Shown: positions 37,522-47,734, counted from the stretch's first letter. The stretch: 64,000 nucleotides of DNA from Pedobacter namyangjuensis (GCF_003313325.1 NZ_QMHQ01000003.1:124001-188000); one strand, 5' to 3'. Program-made: numbers and translations. Notes: generated by a model from the sequence alone, not told the origin.

Positions 37522-37575
37522 CGTTGGCGGGGACGCCAACCCTGGAATATTCTTATGTTGGCGTCCCCGCCAACG
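37522..37575. repeat. Inverted repeat with 19-bp arms
   Basis: CGTTGGCGGGGACGCCAAC (37522-37540) and its exact reverse complement (37557-37575) around a 16-base spacer. Each arm also contains a small GTTGGC/GCCAAC palindrome. Confidence 0.85.
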
Positions 37576-37672
37576 TTATAAATAACGCTTAATGAGATTG
37601 ACCGGGGAATGGGGTTTAGGTTACTAAGGCTTGGCTCTTTTGGCATTACGCATACAAAGCTTTAAAAATTTT

Positions 37673-37703
37673 ACAGTCTTTGTTTTTATAGCCCCGATTG
37701 AAA
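37673..37703 (+). repeat. Direct repeat, right copy
   Basis: Second copy of the 31-base unit at 37450-37480; it runs into intergenic repeat copy B. Confidence 0.8.
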
Positions 37704-37748
37704 CGACAGCCCCGAGGAACGAGGGCTATAGTGTAAAGCGGGACTAAC
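37687..37748. repeat. Intergenic repeat, copy B
   Basis: 62 bases, reverse orientation relative to copy A: begins TATAGCCCCGATTGAAACG, ends TAAAGCGGGACTAAC, with AGCCC/GGGCT hairpin inside. Confidence 0.6.
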
Positions 37749-37835
37749 GTTAATAATTGAACCAATTTGCGCTTCAAATTAAATATTTACTACAAATCTT
37801 CTATCTTTAAATAACAAATACCTAAAAACATGATC

Positions 37836-38468
37836 ATGAAAAAGTTAAAACAAACATCGCTATTACTTCTCTTCTTTTTAGTGATTTCCTTACAAAGCTG
37901 CAAAACGAACAATACCGACAAGGCCGATAAATTTTATAAAGAAGACAATGTGCCCGAAGCTATAAAACATTATGAATTAGCTATTGCAGAAGGCGATACA
38001 ACTGCAACAAATAAGTTAGCATTGCTGTACGCCAACGAACATCAACCCGAAAAAGCGAAAGCGGTTTACATCAAATCTTTCGAAAAAGGCGACGTATTTG
38101 CTGCGCAATATCTTTCTAACCTAAGTTTGCGAGACGAAAAATACGATGACGTAATTAAATACGCCAAACCTCTCGCCGACAAAGGAAACAAAGAAACCTT
38201 GTACGCTTTAGGTTCTGCCTACCTAAAATTGCAACAATACGATAATGCTATTAAATATTTGAGGTTAGATTCATCAAGCGTTTATATTAAAGACCCATTA
38301 GGGCAAGCGTATTACGACAAAAAAGACTATGCAAATGCGGAGAAACAATGGAAGTCGGCGGTTAACGATCACAAATCTGGCGCTATAAATTCTTACAATA
38401 AATTACTGAATTTATATAAAGAGCAAGGCCGACAGAATGACTACGATGCGTACTATGGTAAATATTAG
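37836..38468 (+). CDS. Lipoprotein with tetratricopeptide/Sel1-like repeats
   Basis: 210 residues from the ATG at 37836 (MKKLKQ); an ATG two codons earlier is the alternative. Lipoprotein signal with the cysteine in SLQSCKTNN. The mature protein is built of short helical repeats (ADKFYKEDNVPEAIKHYELA, TNKLALLYANEHQPEKAKAV, YALGSAYLKLQQYDNAIKYL, GQAYYDKKDYANAEKQW), a protein-interaction scaffold, probably anchored in the periplasm. No partner is evident. Confidence 0.85.
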   Translation: MKKLKQTSLLLLFFLVISLQSCKTNNTDKADKFYKEDNVPEAIKHYELAIAEGDTTATNKLALLYANEHQPEKAKAVYIKSFEKGDVFAAQYLSNLSLRDEKYDDVIKYAKPLADKGNKETLYALGSAYLKLQQYDNAIKYLRLDSSSVYIKDPLGQAYYDKKDYANAEKQWKSAVNDHKSGAINSYNKLLNLYKEQGRQNDYDAYYGKY

Positions 38469-38552
38469 CTATTAAATACGCAATTGTTAATTTGTGGTTC
38501 AAAATTCTCTAATTCAATCCTGCATTCCTTCCCTCATTAAATTAAAAAAACC

Positions 38553-38560
38553 TAAATTTG
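38553..38560 (+). promoter_or_regulatory. -7 promoter element of purL
   Basis: TAAATTTG fits TAnnTTTG, 18 bases before the ATG at 38579. It supports that start over the upstream TTG, which overlaps the box. Confidence 0.6.
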
Positions 38561-38578
38561 CGCTTTCAAAATAAAAGC

Positions 38579-41500
38579 ATGATTTATTTCTTCTCCAATC
38601 CTTCCGAAGCAGTTTTTGTTTTACAAACAGAACAATCTTTATCTACAGCAGACATTACAAAATTAGAGTGGTTATTTGGTGGCGCAACGCTACAAAACGA
38701 CCAACAATTAACTGGTTTTTTTGTGGGGCCAAGAGCTGCAATGATTACTCCATGGAGCACCAATGCCGTAGAAATTACACAGAACATGAGTATTTCGGGC
38801 ATTATTAGAATTGAAGAATTTAAAAAAGTAGCGGAAGATTTTTCTGGCTACGACCCTATGCTTTCGCAAAAATTTGAAAATGTTGGTCAGGATGTTTTTA
38901 CCATAAACATTAAACCTGAACCAATTTTAGAAATTACCGATATTGCCGGCTATAACAAACAAGAAGGTTTATCGCTTAGCGACGAAGAAGTAGCATACCT
39001 TACAGAATTAGCGGAGAAAATAGGCAGACCATTAACAGATTCTGAAGTTTTTGGCTTTTCGCAAGTAAACTCTGAGCATTGCCGACACAAGATATTTAAT
39101 GGCAAGTTTGTAATTGATGGCGAAGAAAAGGAAACATCGTTATTTAAGTTAATACGTAAAACTTCTGAGCAGAACCCTAACGATATTGTTTCTGCCTACA
39201 AGGATAATGTTGCGTTTATAAAAGGCCCAACTGTACAACAATTTGCACCAAAACGTGCCGATATTCCTGACTATTACGCTACCAGCGATTTTGAATCTGT
39301 AATTTCTATTAAAGCAGAAACACATAATTTCCCGACTACGGTAGAACCATTTAACGGCGCTGCAACGGGTTCTGGTGGCGAGATTAGAGACAGGCTAGCT
39401 GGTGGACAAGGCTCTTTGCCTTTGGCCGGAACAGCGGTTTACATGACGGCGCTTTCTCGTTTAGAAGAAAATAGACCTTGGGAAAAGGGTATTGAAGAGC
39501 GTAAGTGGCTTTACCAGACCCCAATGGATATTCTAATCAAAGCATCAAACGGTGCTACAGATTTCGGTAACAAATTTGGCCAGCCATTAATTACGGGTTC
39601 GGTTTTAACTTTTGAGCACGATGAGCAAAGCGATAATTTAGCGGTTGCACCTAGAAAATTAGGTTTCGACAAAGTTATAATGCTTGCTGGCGGTGTAGGT
39701 TATGGAAAAGCTAGTCAGGCACAAAAGAAAAAACCACAAGAAGGCGATAATATTGTAATTCTTGGAGGCGAAAATTATAGAATTGGAATGGGTGGCGCTG
39801 CAGTTTCTTCTGCAGACACTGGCGAACATGGAACAGGAATTGAATTAAACGCTATTCAACGTTCAAATCCGGAAATGCAAAAAAGAGCGGCCAACGCAGT
39901 GCGTGGAATGGTAGAAAGCGATCATAACAGCATTATTTCTATCCACGATCATGGTGCAGGCGGACACTTAAACTGTTTATCTGAACTGGTTGAGGAAACT
40001 GGTGGTAAAATTGATTTGGATAAACTGCCAGTTGGCGACCCTACCCTATCAGCCAAAGAAATTATCGGCAACGAATCGCAGGAAAGAATGGGATTGGTTA
40101 TCGGAAATGAGCATATCGAAACCTTACAAAAAATTGCCGATCGCGAGCGCTCGCCAATGTACACCGTTGGTAAGGTAACAGGCGACCACAGATTTACTTT
40201 CGAATCTGCAACGACAGGGCAAAAACCTATGGATGTTGCATTAAGCGACATCTTTGGCAGCTCGCCAAAGGTTGTTATGGAAGACCAAACAGTAACGCGT
40301 AAATATGAAGCGGTTACTTACGATAATACAAAACTTAATACCTATTTAGAGCAAGTTTTACAATTAGAAGCCGTTGCGAGTAAAGATTGGTTAACCAACA
40401 AAGTTGATAGATGTGTTGGTGGGCGTGTAGCTAAACAACAATGCGCTGGACCTTTGCAGCTACCATTAAACAACTGTGGCGTAATGGCCTTAGATTTTAA
40501 AGGAAAAGAAGGTATTGCTACATCTGTAGGCCATGCTCCTTTAACTGCATTAATAGATCCTGCTGCAGGTAGCCGTGTTGCCATTGCCGAATCGTTATCG
40601 AACATTGTTTGGGCTCCATTAAAAGACGGCTTAAAATCTGTTTCGCTATCTGCAAACTGGATGTGGGCTTGTAAAAACGAAGGCGAAGATGCTAGGTTGT
40701 ACGAAGCTGTTAAAGCATGTTCTGACTTTGCAATCGACTTGGGAATTAACATCCCGACAGGTAAGGATTCCTTATCAATGAAACAGAAATATAAAGATGG
40801 TGATGTGATTGCTCCGGGAACGGTGATTATTTCCGCAGGTGGCAATTGCGATGATATTACCAAAGTTGTTGAACCAGTTTTACAAAAAGATGGTGGGTCA
40901 ATTTATTATATCAACCTATCTAATGACAGCTATAAACTTGGCGGTTCTTCATTTGCCCAAATCTTAAACAGAATTGGCAACGAAACACCAGATGTTAAAG
41001 ACAGTGCAAAATTCAGCATTGCTTTTAATGCAATTCAACAGTTAATTAAGGAAGAAAAAATTGTTGCCGGACATGACATTGGTAGCGGTGGCTTAATTAC
41101 AACATTATTAGAAATGTGTTTTGCAGACCGTAATTTGGGTGCAAAATTAGATTTAACTGCACTTGGCGAAGCCGACAGCATCAAGTTGCTTTTTGCAGAA
41201 AACATCGCATTGGTTTTCCAAGCCGACGCAAGTGTTGAAACATTCTTAGCAAGCCAAAACATCGAATTCCATAAAATTGGCGAAGTGGTAAATTCAGCTA
41301 CGCTTGAAATTAAAAATGCCGATGAGAAGTTAAGTTTTGATGTTGACAACCTACGTGATGTTTGGTTCAAAACATCTTACTTATTAGATAGCAAACAAAC
41401 CGGAAATGGCTTAGCGAAAGAACGCTATGATAATTATAAAAACCAAGTTTTAAACTATACATTCCCAACTCAATTTACGGGCAAAAAACCAGTAATTGAC

Positions 41501-42268
41501 GAAACTAAACCTCGACCTAAGGCGGCTATTATTCGCGAGAAAGGAAGTAACTCTGAGCGTGAGGTTGCAAATGCAATGTATTTAGCAGGTTTTGATGTTA
41601 AAGATGTACACATGACAGATTTAATTTCTGGCAGAGAAACTTTAGAGGATATTAGTTTTATTGCAGCGGTGGGCGGATTTTCTAATTCTGACGTTTTAGG
41701 TTCGGCAAAAGGTTGGGCAGGCGCATTTATGTATAACGAGAAAGCTCGTATTGCCTTAGAAAACTTCTTTAAACGCGATGACACACTTTCTGTTGGCATC
41801 TGTAACGGTTGCCAATTGTTTGTAGAGTTAGGTTTAATCAATCCTCAGCATAGCGAAAAACCAAAAATGCTTCATAACAAAAGTGGTAAACACGAAAGTA
41901 TTTTCACTTCGTTAACATTGCAAGAAAACAATTCAATTATGCTTTCTAGCTTAGCTGGTAGCACTCTAGGTGTTTGGGTTTCGCATGGCGAAGGAAGATT
42001 CCAATTACCTTATACAGAAGACAAATATCAGATTGTAGCAAAATACGCTTACGAAACTTATCCGGCTAGTCCTAACGGTTCTGATTTTAATACAGCTATG
42101 ATGTGTGATGATTCTGGTAGACATTTAGTTATGATGCCGCACATTGAGCGTTCATTGTTTCAATGGCATTGGGCAAATTATCCAAAGGGACGTAAAGATG
42201 AAGTTAGCCCTTGGATGGAAGCTTTTACTAATGCCAAAAACTGGGTTGATAGCAAAACTAAAGCATAA
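38579..42268 (+). CDS. purL: Phosphoribosylformylglycinamidine synthase (large, single-chain)
   Basis: 1229 residues from the ATG at 38579. It converts FGAR, glutamine and ATP to FGAM in purine synthesis. The order is an N-terminal PurS-like part, the FGAM synthetase core (FSQVNSEHCRHKIFNG, the catalytic-type histidine block KAETHNFPTTVEPFNGAATGSGGE written in parts, and GAGGHLNCLSE), and a C-terminal glutaminase with the nucleophile Cys in SVGICNGCQLF and the His/Glu in MPHIERS. All domains are in one chain, as in Proteobacteria and many Bacteroidota. It has its own promoter and terminator. Confidence 0.97.
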   Translation: MIYFFSNPSEAVFVLQTEQSLSTADITKLEWLFGGATLQNDQQLTGFFVGPRAAMITPWSTNAVEITQNMSISGIIRIEEFKKVAEDFSGYDPMLSQKFENVGQDVFTINIKPEPILEITDIAGYNKQEGLSLSDEEVAYLTELAEKIGRPLTDSEVFGFSQVNSEHCRHKIFNGKFVIDGEEKETSLFKLIRKTSEQNPNDIVSAYKDNVAFIKGPTVQQFAPKRADIPDYYATSDFESVISIKAETHNFPTTVEPFNGAATGSGGEIRDRLAGGQGSLPLAGTAVYMTALSRLEENRPWEKGIEERKWLYQTPMDILIKASNGATDFGNKFGQPLITGSVLTFEHDEQSDNLAVAPRKLGFDKVIMLAGGVGYGKASQAQKKKPQEGDNIVILGGENYRIGMGGAAVSSADTGEHGTGIELNAIQRSNPEMQKRAANAVRGMVESDHNSIISIHDHGAGGHLNCLSELVEETGGKIDLDKLPVGDPTLSAKEIIGNESQERMGLVIGNEHIETLQKIADRERSPMYTVGKVTGDHRFTFESATTGQKPMDVALSDIFGSSPKVVMEDQTVTRKYEAVTYDNTKLNTYLEQVLQLEAVASKDWLTNKVDRCVGGRVAKQQCAGPLQLPLNNCGVMALDFKGKEGIATSVGHAPLTALIDPAAGSRVAIAESLSNIVWAPLKDGLKSVSLSANWMWACKNEGEDARLYEAVKACSDFAIDLGINIPTGKDSLSMKQKYKDGDVIAPGTVIISAGGNCDDITKVVEPVLQKDGGSIYYINLSNDSYKLGGSSFAQILNRIGNETPDVKDSAKFSIAFNAIQQLIKEEKIVAGHDIGSGGLITTLLEMCFADRNLGAKLDLTALGEADSIKLLFAENIALVFQADASVETFLASQNIEFHKIGEVVNSATLEIKNADEKLSFDVDNLRDVWFKTSYLLDSKQTGNGLAKERYDNYKNQVLNYTFPTQFTGKKPVIDETKPRPKAAIIREKGSNSEREVANAMYLAGFDVKDVHMTDLISGRETLEDISFIAAVGGFSNSDVLGSAKGWAGAFMYNEKARIALENFFKRDDTLSVGICNGCQLFVELGLINPQHSEKPKMLHNKSGKHESIFTSLTLQENNSIMLSSLAGSTLGVWVSHGEGRFQLPYTEDKYQIVAKYAYETYPASPNGSDFNTAMMCDDSGRHLVMMPHIERSLFQWHWANYPKGRKDEVSPWMEAFTNAKNWVDSKTKA

Positions 42269-42269
42269 T

Positions 42270-42303
42270 AAAAAAGCCGTCTTAAAAATAGACGGCTTTT
42301 TTA
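42270..42303 (+). terminator. Terminator of purL
   Basis: AAAAAGCCGTCT (42271-42282) pairs with AGACGGCTTTTT (42290-42301), loop of seven, followed by T residues. Confidence 0.9.
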
Positions 42304-42468
42304 TTTGCCAATTTCTTAAAACCTATAGTTTTAAAGCCCAATAATTTTTGTCGCAAAAATTGTAATACGTTAAATATTTGTACTTTTATACTCCTTAAAT
42401 TAACCTAAGGTTTAAAATTTAACCGAATATCAAATTGTTTAACATATCTAAACTCTTCTTGAGCTAAT

Positions 42469-44325
42469 ATGAGCGGTATCACCGGTTTTTTAGACCATAC
42501 TCATAGCATTAACGACAACGATCTTAAGTTAGCATCAGAAAGCTTGCTTCACAGAGGTACAGATGGAAGTAAAAGCGTAGTTGAAAAAAAAGATCATTAC
42601 ACTTTGGCACTTTCCAATGTTCGTTTAGCGACAATAGATCTGAGCGAAAAAGCGAACCAACCTTTCAACAGCATCTGTAATAATTATTGCATTACTTTTA
42701 ATGGCACTATTTACAACTATCTTGAGCTTAGAGAATCCTTAATTAAGTACGGCATAATATTCTCTACACTCTCAGATACCGAAGTAATAATTGAGAGTTA
42801 TAAAAAGTGGGGAAACAAAGCTTTTCAAATGTTTGATGGATCTTTTGCTTTTGCATTATTAGATAGAAAACTAAACCAGTTATTAGTTGCAAGAGACGAA
42901 TTAGGCAGCAAACCTCTTTATTTTTATAAAAGCAAAGGCTTTTACGCGTTTGGTTCAGAAATAAAAGCACTTCTCTGCTATTCAAACATCAAAAAAGAGA
43001 TTAATAAAGTAGCAGTCAGAAACTTTTTCAGGTTTGGGTATTTTACTGATGACGAAACGATTTTTCAAAACATTTACAAATTTAAAAAGGGCGTACTTAC
43101 TACCATTGATTTACACAGTGGAAATAGCTATGATAGTCCACTAACTTGGCTAAACACCAGCCCAAAAGTTACAAATACAGATAGCGAAGATCAAATACTT
43201 AAAAAAATTGAAGATTTACTTACGGAATCAATTTTAAAGAGAAACGTGGCAGACGTACCCACAGCCGTTTTGCTTAGTGGTGGTTATGATAGTTCCATGG
43301 TTGCAGCCATCCTTCAAAAAAATCAAACTAAAAGAATTAAAACATTTACGGTTGGGTTTAATGACGAAAAATTTAACGAAGCAACACAAGCCAAAAAAGT
43401 TGCAGAACATTTAAAAACCAATCACCAAGATTTTTACATAGATCAAGACCAGGCTGCGGATATATTAAAAGATTTACCCAACGTTTTCGATGAGCCAGTT
43501 GGCGATAGTAGCGCAATCGCCTTATCTTTTCTTGGTAAAAACCTAAACAAAGACATTAAAATTTTATTAGGTGCCGAAGGTGGCGACGAACTATTTGGTG
43601 GCCATAGGACTTATGCCAGAGCTATTAATTTAGAAGAACTGTCATCAAAAAAGTCACCAACTCTTTGGGAAAAGCTAAAACTATACTACTGGAAAACCAC
43701 CGATAAAAAAGTTCGTACTGTTTTAGAAACAGATGGCTTGCTGAATAAATACATTGAAATTAACGCCTGTTTTAGCAACGAAGAAATCGACAACCTACTC
43801 CGCTTTGAAGACAAAGCCATTTCTGCCAGAAAACCAAAGGCCAATGGTATTAAAGATTTGTTACTACATGATTTGCATAACTATTTGCCAGATAACTTAC
43901 TGGTAAAAAGCGACAAATCTTTTATGAACTTTGCCATTGAAAGCAGAGATACTATTCTAAGTACCGATCTAATCACCTATTTGGCAACTTTAGATGCAAA
44001 GTGGTTCATCAAAGATGGAGAACAAAAATACTTGCTAAAGCAAATTACGCATAAATATGTACCGGCAGAGTTTATAAAAAAACCAAAAAAGGGATTTGTG
44101 ATACCATTAGCGTCTTGGTTAAAAACCTCATTTAAGCCACTCGTTACAAAATATGTGTCTGAAGAAAAACTGAGAGAACACCAATTATTTAATGTTGAGG
44201 CAGCTCTAGACATAAAAAAGAAATTTTACCAAAACAGCAACCCGACCAATGCTCAAAAATTGTGGATGATGCTACAATTTCAGATGTGGTATGAAAGATG
44301 GATGGCAAAAGATAAGTCAACGTAA
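42469..44325 (+). CDS. asnB: Asparagine synthetase-like protein lacking the catalytic cysteine
   Basis: 618 residues in two domains: an N-terminal glutamine amidotransferase-like domain (1-200) and a C-terminal AMP-forming synthetase domain. The synthetase ATP motif is present (LLSGGYDSSMVAAI), as are GAEGGDELFGGH and the C-terminal KKPKKGFVIPL. The N-terminus reads MSGITGF where class II amidotransferases have MCG; the nucleophile Cys2 is replaced by Ser (codon AGC). Other glutamine-site features remain in part (NVRLATIDLS, FNGTIYNY, SDTEVII). The enzyme may therefore use free ammonia, or act on another substrate. The symbol is by family only. Confidence 0.85.
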   Translation: MSGITGFLDHTHSINDNDLKLASESLLHRGTDGSKSVVEKKDHYTLALSNVRLATIDLSEKANQPFNSICNNYCITFNGTIYNYLELRESLIKYGIIFSTLSDTEVIIESYKKWGNKAFQMFDGSFAFALLDRKLNQLLVARDELGSKPLYFYKSKGFYAFGSEIKALLCYSNIKKEINKVAVRNFFRFGYFTDDETIFQNIYKFKKGVLTTIDLHSGNSYDSPLTWLNTSPKVTNTDSEDQILKKIEDLLTESILKRNVADVPTAVLLSGGYDSSMVAAILQKNQTKRIKTFTVGFNDEKFNEATQAKKVAEHLKTNHQDFYIDQDQAADILKDLPNVFDEPVGDSSAIALSFLGKNLNKDIKILLGAEGGDELFGGHRTYARAINLEELSSKKSPTLWEKLKLYYWKTTDKKVRTVLETDGLLNKYIEINACFSNEEIDNLLRFEDKAISARKPKANGIKDLLLHDLHNYLPDNLLVKSDKSFMNFAIESRDTILSTDLITYLATLDAKWFIKDGEQKYLLKQITHKYVPAEFIKKPKKGFVIPLASWLKTSFKPLVTKYVSEEKLREHQLFNVEAALDIKKKFYQNSNPTNAQKLWMMLQFQMWYERWMAKDKST

Positions 44326-44397
44326 AAAGGGCTGTATCGTAAATCTCAGAAGCAATCTGATATTTAAAAACAGCCCTTATATAAAACTCATTAAAAT

Positions 44398-45246
44398 TTA
44401 TTGTGTAATGGTATAGTTAATTGGCATATTATACCTAACCCTAACTTTATTGTTATTTTGCTCTCCCGCAGACCATCTAGGCGATTTTTTGATCACTCGC
44501 ATTGCTTCTTCATCGCAACCGCCTCCAATACCTCTGGTTACTGTTACATCAGTTATCGAACCATCTTTCTCCACCACAAAACTTACATAGACCTTTCCTT
44601 GTATGCCATTTTCTTGCGCAACGTACGGATAGCGTAGGTTTTTCTGAATGAATTTTGACCAAGCTGCCATCCCGCCAGGAAATTCAGGAAATTTTTCTAC
44701 GCCAGCTGTAGTATAAACTGTATTATCTTCGCCTTTACCGTTTCCTGTCCCACCGCCATTGCCTAAGTTCTCGTCAATCGGCTTTGCGTTACCTAAACCC
44801 TCTTTACCTTCACTAGTTGTACTACCGACAATCGCATCCTGTAAATCTGCTGTAGTTGGCGGATCGGGAATAAATTCTTTATCAACCACCTTTATGTTAG
44901 CACTTAAATTTACAGTTTTAGCTTTTTCCAAAATTGGTTCTGCTTTTGGAAGTTCTTTTTTAATCTCCTCTTTTTTAGGCTCTTCTTTTTTCATCTCATG
45001 AATCGGTTCAATATCCTGAACCTGCATTACTACATCTGTTTGCACGGAAGGCTTCGGTTTAAAATACGCATAAATTGAAGGACCAACAAAAGCCATGATA
45101 AATAATGGGGCTGCAATAAGGAAAGATTTTAACAAAATACCTGCAGACTGCATCCTTAACACGTAAGCACCATAATTTTGGTTTCTGTTGCTAAATACAA
45201 GAGCGAGCCACCCGCTTCCGTATAAATTTGATGAATTGTTTAACAT
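44398..45246 (-). CDS. tonB: Energy-transducing TonB protein
   Basis: 282 residues. One membrane helix near 35-55 (LLKSFLIAAPLFIMAF), then a periplasmic linker rich in Lys, Glu and Pro (MKKEEPKKEEIKKELPKAEP), a glycine-rich stretch, and the C-terminal TonB domain (GKVYVSFVVEKDGSITDVTV ... EEAMRVIKKSPRWSAG). It passes proton-motive energy from ExbB/ExbD to outer-membrane receptors such as the SusC proteins in this window. Single gene here, no ExbBD beside it. Confidence 0.92.
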   Translation of the reverse strand: MLNNSSNLYGSGWLALVFSNRNQNYGAYVLRMQSAGILLKSFLIAAPLFIMAFVGPSIYAYFKPKPSVQTDVVMQVQDIEPIHEMKKEEPKKEEIKKELPKAEPILEKAKTVNLSANIKVVDKEFIPDPPTTADLQDAIVGSTTSEGKEGLGNAKPIDENLGNGGGTGNGKGEDNTVYTTAGVEKFPEFPGGMAAWSKFIQKNLRYPYVAQENGIQGKVYVSFVVEKDGSITDVTVTRGIGGGCDEEAMRVIKKSPRWSAGEQNNNKVRVRYNMPINYTITQ

Positions 45247-45499
45247 AGCTTTAAGTTTATTTTTAACTATGATGTTAGTTATATTTCATTTCCATAAGCC
45301 TTTAGAAAAAATATTCGGACTAGTTTAGCGTATACAGAAACCATTAAATACGCATAGATTTTTAACTACAATTTCGATAGATTTTAATTTTTACCATCAA
45401 TTCAAAGCAACAATTAATAAATAAGGTCAATAATTTTCCAATTATTAATATTTTATCAACATTTTTTAATCATTTCAGTCAAAAAATAATAAAATACCA

Positions 45500-45507
45500 T
45501 ACTTTTA
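45500..45507 (+). promoter_or_regulatory. Near-consensus -7 element of glnA
   Basis: TACTTTTA differs from TAnnTTTG only at the last base and is 20 bases before the ATG at 45528. Confidence 0.35.
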
Positions 45508-45527
45508 CAGAAAATTTAATCAAATCA

Positions 45528-47711
45528 ATGAAAAGTCTACGAACTATTGCACTAAAGGAAGCACAAAACAGAATTTCTCCTGAAGTAAAATCACCTTCTA
45601 ATAAAATTTCTGAATTTTTCGGTTCAAACGTTTTCGATAAGAAAAAGATGAAAGATTTCTTATCTAAAGAAGTATATGAAAAATTAATTTCTACAATTGA
45701 CCAAGGCTCTTTAATTAACCAAGAAGATGCCAACCAGATTGCTACAGCCATGAAAACTTGGGCAATGGGAAAGGGTGCAACTCATTACACGCACTGGTTT
45801 CAACCATTAACGGGTTCTACCGCAGAAAAACACGATTCGTTTTTTGAGCCTAGCGGCGATGGAGCAATTGAGAAATTTGCCGGAAGTGCATTAGTTCAGC
45901 AAGAACCAGATGCATCTAGCTTCCCTAATGGTGGTATTCGTAACACTTTCGAAGCTCGTGGTTACACTGCTTGGGATCCTTCTTCTCCAGCATTTATTAT
46001 GGAGAGCAAAGCAGGTAAAACACTTTGTATTCCTACTGTATTTATTTCTTATACTGGCGAATCTTTAGATTATAAAGCACCGTTGTTAAAAGCATTAGCT
46101 GCGATGGATAAAGCTGCAGTAGATGTTTGTCAATATTTTGATAAAAGCATTAACAAAGTAACTGCTTCGTTAGGTATCGAACAAGAGTATTTCTTAGTAG
46201 ATCTTGCTTTATTTAACGCTCGCCCAGATTTAGTAATGACTGGCCGTACGTTATTCGGACACATGTCTGCTAAAGGCCAACAGTTAGAAGATCATTATTT
46301 CGGTTCTATTCCTGAACGTGTATTTGCTTACATGGTAGATTTCGAAAACGAAGCTTTAAAATTAGGCATTCCTTTAAAAACTCGCCATAACGAGGTTGCA
46401 CCATCTCAATTTGAGTGTGCTCCTATTTACGAAGAAATCAACTTAGCTATCGATCACAATCAATTGTTGATGGATTTGATGGAAAAAGTTGCTCGCCGTC
46501 ATAACTTTAAAGTATTATTACACGAAAAACCATACGCTGGTATTAACGGTTCTGGTAAACATAACAACTGGAGCTTAATTACAGATACAGGTAAAAACCT
46601 ATTAGCTCCGGGCAAAACACCTAAAAACAACCTAATGTTCTTAGCGTTTTTTGTAAACACGATTAAAGCTGTACACGAACATGCAGATTTGTTAAGAGCT
46701 AGTATTACTTCTGTAAGCAACGATCACCGTTTAGGTGCTAACGAAGCTCCTCCTGCCATCATCTCAATTTTCTTAGGTAAGCAGTTAGATGAAATTTTAG
46801 AGGAAATAGAACATTCTCGTATCAGCAAAAAAATTAAAGAAGATAATGGTTTGTGGTTAGGCATCCCTAAAATCCCGCAAATTATTTTAGACAATACAGA
46901 TCGTAACCGTACATCGCCATTCGCATTTACAGGTAACAAATTCGAGCTAAGAGCAGTTGGTTCTACAGCTAACTCTTCTGCACCAATGACAGTGCTAAAC
47001 GCTATCGTGGCAGATCAGTTAACCAAGTTTAAAGTAGACGTTGATAAATTGATTAAAAAAGGCGACAAAAAAGATGTGGCATTATTAACGGTTATCAAAA
47101 AATACATTAAAGAATCTAAAGCTATTCGTTTCGAAGGAAACGGTTATAGCCAAGAATGGGCGGACGAAGCTGCAACACGTGGTTTATCGAACATCAAAAC
47201 TACGCCTAAAGCACTTGATGCTTACGTTAGCGAAAAATCTACTGAGTTGTTTACCAAAACCAACATCTTCAGCAAAAGAGAATTACACGCTCGCCACGAG
47301 ATTCTATTAGAAAGCTTCTTTAGAAAATTACAGATCGAAGCTCGTGTAATGGGCGATGTAACAAATAGTCAGATTTTACCTGCCGCAATTGCTTATCAAA
47401 ATATTTTGATAGAAAACGCAAAAGGCCTTAAAGACCTTGGCCTAAGTAAAGAAGCTATTGCTACACCAATGGCTATCATCGAAACGCTATCTAAACATAT
47501 CGGCATCGTTAAAACAAATATCGATGCAATGTTAGAAGAACGTAAGAAAACTAACACCATTGAAGATAGTCGCGATAAAGCAATTAGCTACGACGAAAAT
47601 GTTAAGGTTTATTTCGATACTATTCGTTACCACGTAGATAAATTAGAGCAAATTGTTGACGACAGCGTTTGGCCTCTACCTAAATTCCGCGAGTTATTAT
47701 TTTTAAAATAG
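45528..47711 (+). CDS. glnN: Glutamine synthetase type III
   Basis: 727 residues, the size of GSIII rather than the 470 of GSI. It makes glutamine from glutamate, ammonia and ATP. Visible are the GSIII N-terminal THYTHWFQPLTG block, the conserved glutamate-site segment SLGIEQEYFLVD, the NGSGKHNNWS ATP motif and the RNRTSPFAFTGNKFELRAVGS stretch. C-terminal helices typical of GSIII follow. A single gene, with a near-consensus promoter upstream and a terminator after it; ammonia regulation cannot be read from sequence. Confidence 0.95.
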   Translation: MKSLRTIALKEAQNRISPEVKSPSNKISEFFGSNVFDKKKMKDFLSKEVYEKLISTIDQGSLINQEDANQIATAMKTWAMGKGATHYTHWFQPLTGSTAEKHDSFFEPSGDGAIEKFAGSALVQQEPDASSFPNGGIRNTFEARGYTAWDPSSPAFIMESKAGKTLCIPTVFISYTGESLDYKAPLLKALAAMDKAAVDVCQYFDKSINKVTASLGIEQEYFLVDLALFNARPDLVMTGRTLFGHMSAKGQQLEDHYFGSIPERVFAYMVDFENEALKLGIPLKTRHNEVAPSQFECAPIYEEINLAIDHNQLLMDLMEKVARRHNFKVLLHEKPYAGINGSGKHNNWSLITDTGKNLLAPGKTPKNNLMFLAFFVNTIKAVHEHADLLRASITSVSNDHRLGANEAPPAIISIFLGKQLDEILEEIEHSRISKKIKEDNGLWLGIPKIPQIILDNTDRNRTSPFAFTGNKFELRAVGSTANSSAPMTVLNAIVADQLTKFKVDVDKLIKKGDKKDVALLTVIKKYIKESKAIRFEGNGYSQEWADEAATRGLSNIKTTPKALDAYVSEKSTELFTKTNIFSKRELHARHEILLESFFRKLQIEARVMGDVTNSQILPAAIAYQNILIENAKGLKDLGLSKEAIATPMAIIETLSKHIGIVKTNIDAMLEERKKTNTIEDSRDKAISYDENVKVYFDTIRYHVDKLEQIVDDSVWPLPKFRELLFLK

Positions 47712-47734
47712 AATTTCTTTTTACCATAAGGTTA

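Larger units (their letters stand above)
37311..37835. other. Repeat-rich intergenic region
   Basis: 525 bases between the divergent VOC and tetratricopeptide genes. It holds two 31-base near-identical direct repeats, a long inverted repeat and one copy of the intergenic repeat family. No coding frame is supported; ORFs here are repeat-derived. Confidence 0.7.

Noticed and set aside
37687..37748. CRISPR-like array from repeated units
   Set aside because: Copies are few, spread over 30 kb, variable in length and orientation, with no regular spacers and no cas genes.
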